DNA of 17,796 bases from NCBI GenBank assembly GCA_018812385.1, contig JAHJDU010000450.1, positions 1 through 17,796 of the forward strand, given 5' to 3'. A program made the position numbers and the translations under genes. The notes under the pieces were generated by a model, which made no database searches, was not told where the DNA came from, and saw only the letters and a program-made list of their open reading frames with translations. Every line of letters begins with the position of its first letter. The stretch's first letter is position 1. This stretch comes from Pseudomonadota bacterium (GTDB taxonomy: Bacteria > Desulfobacterota > Desulfobacteria > Desulfobacterales > Desulfobacteraceae). Of this stretch, positions 14,635-17,796 are shown piece after piece.

Positions 14635-16531
14635 CCAGGATTCTTTCTTTAACATGATGTGATACGGACGTGACAAATTCATCCATGGAAAGGCCCATCC
14701 TGATCTTGCCGTCAAGGGTTCTGACAGAAAGGGACCTGGTTTCTTTTTCTTTATCTCCAATGGTGATGATCAGAGGAACATAGGCAAGCTGGGCATCCCT
14801 GATTTTCTTTTTCAGGGTTTCGCTTCTCTTGTCCACTTCACATCTGATTTTATGGGTATCAAGCTCGGCTTTGATTTTTTCAGCATATTCCGCAAGATCC
14901 TGATTGATGGGAAGCAGGATAGCCTGCACAGGAGCCATCCACAAGGGGAACCTGCCTGCAAAATGTTCCACAAGTATGCCGAAAAATCTTTCCAGCGAGC
15001 CGTAAATAACGCGATGGATCATTATGGGCCGGTGTTTATCATTATCCTGGCCTTTGTAAGTCAGGTCAAATCTTTCCGGCAGTGCCATGTCCAGCTGGAC
15101 GGTTCCGCATTGCCAGGTTCTTCCCAAAGCATCTTTGATGTGGATATCAATTTTAGGGCCGTAAAATGCCCCATCACCTTCATTAATAAAATATTCCCGG
15201 CCATATTTGTCCAATGCGGCTTTAAGGCCGTTTGTGGCTTCTTCCCACTGTTCATCCGATCCAATGGATTTTTTTGGCCGGGTAGACAGTTCCAGGTGAA
15301 AATCAAGACCGAATCTGCTGTAGATTCTCTGGGACAATTCCAGAACGCCAAGGACTTCATCTTCGATTTGATCCGGTGTCATGAAAATATGGGCATCATC
15401 CTGGTGAAAGGCACGAACCCTGAAAAGACCTGATAAAGCGCCTGACAGCTCATGCCTGTGAACCAGGCCGACTTCGCCGGCTCTTACAGGCAGATCCCTG
15501 TAGGAGTATGCTTTTGTTTTGTAAAGCAGCATGCCGCCGGGGCAGTTCATGGGTTTTATGGCATATTCTTCATCATCAATCACGGAGGTATACATGTTTT
15601 CCCGGTAATAGTCCCAGTGGCCGCTTTGTTCCCAGAGTTTCCGGTTAAGCATGACAGGGGTTTTGGTTTCCACATAACCGGCTTTTTTGTGTTCATCCCG
15701 CCAGTACTCTAAGAGTGCATTCCATATTTCCATTCCCTTGGCATGGAAAAAGGGCATGCCGGCAGCTTCATCATGAAAGGAGTAAAGATCCAGTCTGGTT
15801 CCAAGTTTCCGGTGATCCCTTTTTTGGGCTTCCTCAATCATGTTGATGTACTGGTTGAGCTTTTTTTTGTCAAAAAAGGAGATGCCGTAAAGACGCTGGA
15901 GCTGTTCTCTCGTCTGGTCCGCTCTCCAATAGGCACCGGATATTTTTAAAAGCTTGAATCCTTTAATCATTCCAGTATGGGGAATGTGGGGGCCGCGGCA
16001 GAGATCAATAAATTTGCCATTCTGGTAAAGGGATATCTCCTTTGTCTCGTCAAGTTCATTGATGAGCTCAAGTTTGAATGGGTTGTCCTTGAATATTGCA
16101 AGAGCTTCCTCCTTTGAAACAACTTTTCTTTCAAAGGTGTTCTTGGCAGTGATGATTTTTTTCATTTCAGCTTCAATGGCACCAAGAGCATCTTTTGAAA
16201 CCGGGTCCATATCAATATCATAGTAAAACCCGTCTTCAACCACAGGACCTATGGTCAGTTTTGCATCCGGGTAAATATTTAACACGGCTTCCGCCATGAC
16301 ATGGGCAGAAGAGTGTCTCAGGATATCAAGGCCTTCATCATCATTGGCTGTAATAAATCGGATAGCTACGTCTTCCTTGATGGTGCCGCCTAAATCCAGA
16401 AGCCGATCATCAATTTTCATTGCCACACAATTTCTGGCAAATCCTTCTGAAATGCTAATGGCCACATCCATTCCTGTCGGAATATTTTCAAAGCCCTTTA
16501 TACTATTGTCTGGAAGTGTTATGTTGATCAT
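14618..16531 (-). CDS. thrS: Threonyl-tRNA synthetase
   Basis: 637 residues, full family length (E. coli 642). The N-terminal TGS domain (1-60) is followed by the editing domain with H73-SSA-H77 and the C178-RGP-H182 motif that removes mischarged serine. The class II core (about 245-530) has zinc ligands Cys330 (MNCPGG), His381 (DDAHIF) and His506 (MIHRVI). Motif 2 lies around residue 359-376 (RHELSGALSGLFRVRAFHQD). The C-terminal anticodon-binding domain starts near 535 (QAILLPINQDLAEYA). A complete, active enzyme is expected. TGGAAAA precedes the ATG by about 9 nt. A perfect TATAAT on the minus strand at 16564-16569 may be its -10 box. infC, often next to thrS, is not present downstream; a VanZ-like gene overlaps its end. 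Confidence 0.97.
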   Translation of the reverse strand: MINITLPDNSIKGFENIPTGMDVAISISEGFARNCVAMKIDDRLLDLGGTIKEDVAIRFITANDDEGLDILRHSSAHVMAEAVLNIYPDAKLTIGPVVEDGFYYDIDMDPVSKDALGAIEAEMKKIITAKNTFERKVVSKEEALAIFKDNPFKLELINELDETKEISLYQNGKFIDLCRGPHIPHTGMIKGFKLLKISGAYWRADQTREQLQRLYGISFFDKKKLNQYINMIEEAQKRDHRKLGTRLDLYSFHDEAAGMPFFHAKGMEIWNALLEYWRDEHKKAGYVETKTPVMLNRKLWEQSGHWDYYRENMYTSVIDDEEYAIKPMNCPGGMLLYKTKAYSYRDLPVRAGEVGLVHRHELSGALSGLFRVRAFHQDDAHIFMTPDQIEDEVLGVLELSQRIYSRFGLDFHLELSTRPKKSIGSDEQWEEATNGLKAALDKYGREYFINEGDGAFYGPKIDIHIKDALGRTWQCGTVQLDMALPERFDLTYKGQDNDKHRPIMIHRVIYGSLERFFGILVEHFAGRFPLWMAPVQAILLPINQDLAEYAEKIKAELDTHKIRCEVDKRSETLKKKIRDAQLAYVPLIITIGDKEKETRSLSVRTLDGKIRMGLSMDEFVTSVSHHVKERILDETIL

Positions 16532-16563
16532 AATAATTTTCCATTGTGTTTTATTATCTGTTA

Positions 16564-16569
16564 ATTATA
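16564..16569 (-). promoter_or_regulatory. Possible -10 box for thrS in the 61-bp divergent gap
   Basis: TATAAT on the minus strand, about 33 nt before the thrS ATG. No convincing -35 is seen at 17 nt. The overlapping plus-strand TATAAA (16566-16571) could serve rnd with a weak TTGTGT -35. All of it rests on short matches in AT-rich DNA. Confidence 0.3.
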
Positions 16570-16592
16570 AAACATGAATTTTAGAAGAACTA

Positions 16593-17552
16593 GTGCAAAC
16601 AATCAAGGGAAAAATTTTGAATTATAAGTTTATTGAGTCAGATGCAGAACTGACAGATGTGTGTGAAGGCCTTTTAAAGGAAAAGATTATCGCTGTGGAC
16701 CTTGAAGCAGATTCCATGCATTGCTTTAAAGAGAAAATTTGTCTGATTCAGATTGCGTCTGCCAAACAGGCTTTTTTAATCGATCCGTTTGAAATTAAAG
16801 AGTTATCCTCCTTTATAACCGTGCTTGAAAATAATGATGTGATCAAGGTGTTTCATGGGGCTGATTTTGATATCAGAAGTCTTGACAGAGATTATAAGGC
16901 CCAGGTTAATAACCTTTTTGACACGGAAATAGCCTGTAGGTTTTTGGGCATCAAAGAACGGGGGCTTGCTGCCCTGTTAAAAAGAAATTTTAACGTGGAC
17001 GTCGATAAAAAATTTCAGAAAGTTGACTGGGCAAGACGTCCGCTCAATCAGGAGATGATTGAATATTCAGTGGGGGATGTGGCATATCTTGTAAAGCTGC
17101 ATGATATTATTCATCAAAAGCTTGTGGCAAACGGGCGGTTTTCCTGGGCCAAGGAAGAGTTTGATATCCAGGCAAAGGTCAGGTATGAAGACAATCATGT
17201 ACTGCCATTGTTTAAAAAATTTAAAGGTGCAGGTAAAATAGACAATCGGAGCCTTGCAGTCCTTGAAAATTTATTGCAGATGAGGCTTTTGATTGCACAG
17301 AAAAAGGACCAGCCCCTGTTTAAAATTATATCAAATTCCTCTTTACTGACCATGGCCTTCAGCAAGCCTGTGACAATTGATCAGATGCTGAAGATAAGGG
17401 CATTGAGCCAAAAACAGGCAGACATGTATGGAAATCTGTGCCTGGAGGCAATTGTTAAAGCAATGGAACTTGAACATAAAGCATTGCCTTCATATCCGAA
17501 AATTAGAAGGCCAAAAAAGATGCCAGAGTTCAGGAAAGAGTCGAACGTCTGA
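16593..17552 (+). CDS. rnd: Ribonuclease D, zero-frame product
   Basis: 319 residues from a GTG start with AGAAG about 5 nt upstream; no in-frame ATG is better placed. RNase D is a 3'-5' exonuclease trimming tRNA and other structured RNA. The DEDDy set is present: Asp36 and Glu38 (AVDLEADS), Asp93 (HGADFDIRSL), Tyr158 and Asp162 (YSVGDVAYL). The first HRDC domain spans about 215-295. The zero frame then ends at 17552 after a short unrelated-looking tail (MPEFRKESNV), while the family usually runs to about 370-385 residues. The missing part lies in the -1 frame right after codon 309, so the gene is either frameshifted or uses programmed slippage. The catalytic domain and first HRDC are intact in either case. 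Confidence 0.88.
   Translation: MQTIKGKILNYKFIESDAELTDVCEGLLKEKIIAVDLEADSMHCFKEKICLIQIASAKQAFLIDPFEIKELSSFITVLENNDVIKVFHGADFDIRSLDRDYKAQVNNLFDTEIACRFLGIKERGLAALLKRNFNVDVDKKFQKVDWARRPLNQEMIEYSVGDVAYLVKLHDIIHQKLVANGRFSWAKEEFDIQAKVRYEDNHVLPLFKKFKGAGKIDNRSLAVLENLLQMRLLIAQKKDQPLFKIISNSSLLTMAFSKPVTIDQMLKIRALSQKQADMYGNLCLEAIVKAMELEHKALPSYPKIRRPKKMPEFRKESNV
17513..17519 (+). promoter_or_regulatory. A AAA AAG slippery heptamer in rnd
   Basis: The zero-frame codons are CCA AAA AAG, giving the heptamer A AAA AAG in the correct phase for -1 slippage. It is the same heptamer used in E. coli dnaX. After a -1 slip the next codon is GAT (17519-17521) and the frame stays open to 17749. A purine-rich AGAAGG lies only 2 nt upstream, closer than the Shine-Dalgarno-like stimulator in dnaX. 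Downstream I find only a weak 5-bp stem (TTCAG/CTGAA). Confidence 0.5.
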
Positions 17553-17749
17553 AAAAGATGAGAGAAAAAATAAGCAGTTCACTTGGAATTGAACCGGGAT
17601 TTTTATTGAATAATGCAATGATTGGTTCCATTGCTTTTGAAAATCCTGAAACATCTGAAGATCTTTTAAAAATAGAGCATGTAAGGCAGTGGCAGGTGGA
17701 AGCGATGGGGGAAAAGATTCTTTCAACTCTTGGATTTTGTAAGTTTTAA
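17519..17749 (+). pseudogene. rnd: RNase D C-terminal domain in the -1 frame
   Basis: From the slip point this frame reads DARVQERVERLKKMREKI and continues through about 76 residues ending in EKILSTLGFCKF and TAA 17747-17749. It matches what is missing from the 319-residue product: a helical second HRDC-like C-terminal domain as in other RNase D proteins (GIEPGFLLNNAMI, QWQVEAMGEKIL). Joined at the heptamer, the protein would be about 385 residues, the normal size. An independent start at ATG 17558 is possible but would make a fragment of 63 residues without catalytic residues. It is a broken gene, a programmed frameshift product, or a sequence error in the A6 run. Confidence 0.7.
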
Positions 17750-17760
17750 TGGAGAAAAAT

Positions 17761-17796
17761 ATGGAAATTGAATTTGTGAAAATGGAAGGACTTGGC
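17761..17796 (+). CDS. dapF: Diaminopimelate epimerase, N-terminal start only
   Basis: Twelve codons are visible: MEIEFVKMEGLG, cut by the right edge. This matches the typical DapF beginning (M-x-F-x-K-M-x-G-L-G, normally continuing N-D-F), the enzyme that converts LL- to meso-diaminopimelate for lysine and peptidoglycan synthesis. GGAGA lies 5 nt before the ATG, and the gene begins 11 nt after the rnd C-terminal stop on the same strand, so the two are likely co-transcribed. The call rests on this short N-terminus alone. Confidence 0.75.
   Translation, partial: MEIEFVKMEGLG

Noticed and set aside
14635..14760. Upstream extension of the VanZ-like frame
   Set aside because: It overlaps thrS coding sequence, adds a polar segment before the first membrane helix, and is not needed for the family match; the ATG at 14634 is preferred.
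14852..15433. 193-codon open frame on the plus strand inside thrS
   Set aside because: Antisense to the strongly conserved catalytic core of threonyl-tRNA synthetase.
1..17796. tRNA, rRNA, CRISPR arrays, insertion sequences, attachment sites
   Set aside because: Looked for cloverleaf ends, regularly spaced repeats, transposase motifs and terminal repeats; none seen in this window.

Overview
The window is about 17.8 kb of a Gram-negative genome with moderate to low G+C, AT-rich intergenic spaces and compact operons. Signal peptides, an outer-membrane beta-barrel, a TolC/CusCBA-type efflux system, a sigma-54 type activator and the general style of the proteins suggest a member of the Desulfobacterota (Desulfobacterales-like). 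That assignment is inferred from protein character, not from a marker gene.

Layout. (1) Positions 1-101 (+) are the last codons of an NtrC-type sigma-54 activator, followed by a hairpin at 133-172. (2) Positions 216-10014 (-), read right to left, form a heavy-metal efflux operon: two tandem outer-membrane factors, a CusB-type adaptor, a CusA-type RND pump, and a small Met/His-rich periplasmic protein. After a hairpin comes an OprD-type porin. The three copper/silver-transport methionines of CusA are present, so the predicted substrate is Cu(I)/Ag(I). (3) Positions 10246-11970 (-) encode a membrane class III nucleotide cyclase with a periplasmic sensor region containing a His/Met-rich loop. 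(4) Positions 12298-13197 (+) encode a short-chain dehydrogenase of the hydroxyacyl-CoA type. (5) Positions 13213-16531 (-) form an apparently co-transcribed set: thrS, a VanZ-like gene, a yehS (DUF1456) gene and a hotdog thioesterase. (6) Positions 16593-17749 (+) encode RNase D, split by a -1 frame change at an A AAA AAG heptamer, followed by the first codons of dapF at the right edge.

How the parts fit. The efflux operon and the cyclase each have a good -24/-12 (sigma-54) promoter, and each has an almost identical palindrome (core AGAATATTCTACA) about 85-98 bp upstream of the -12 element. This looks like a two-operon regulon driven by one sigma-54 activator, possibly the one whose C-terminus lies at the left edge. 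The cyclase has a putative metal-binding periplasmic loop and non-standard base-selecting residues, so the window may encode an undescribed link between Cu/Ag efflux and cyclic-nucleotide signalling. The rest (thrS, yehS, rnd, dapF) is ordinary chromosomal housekeeping, so the efflux/cyclase block sits in a core genome context.
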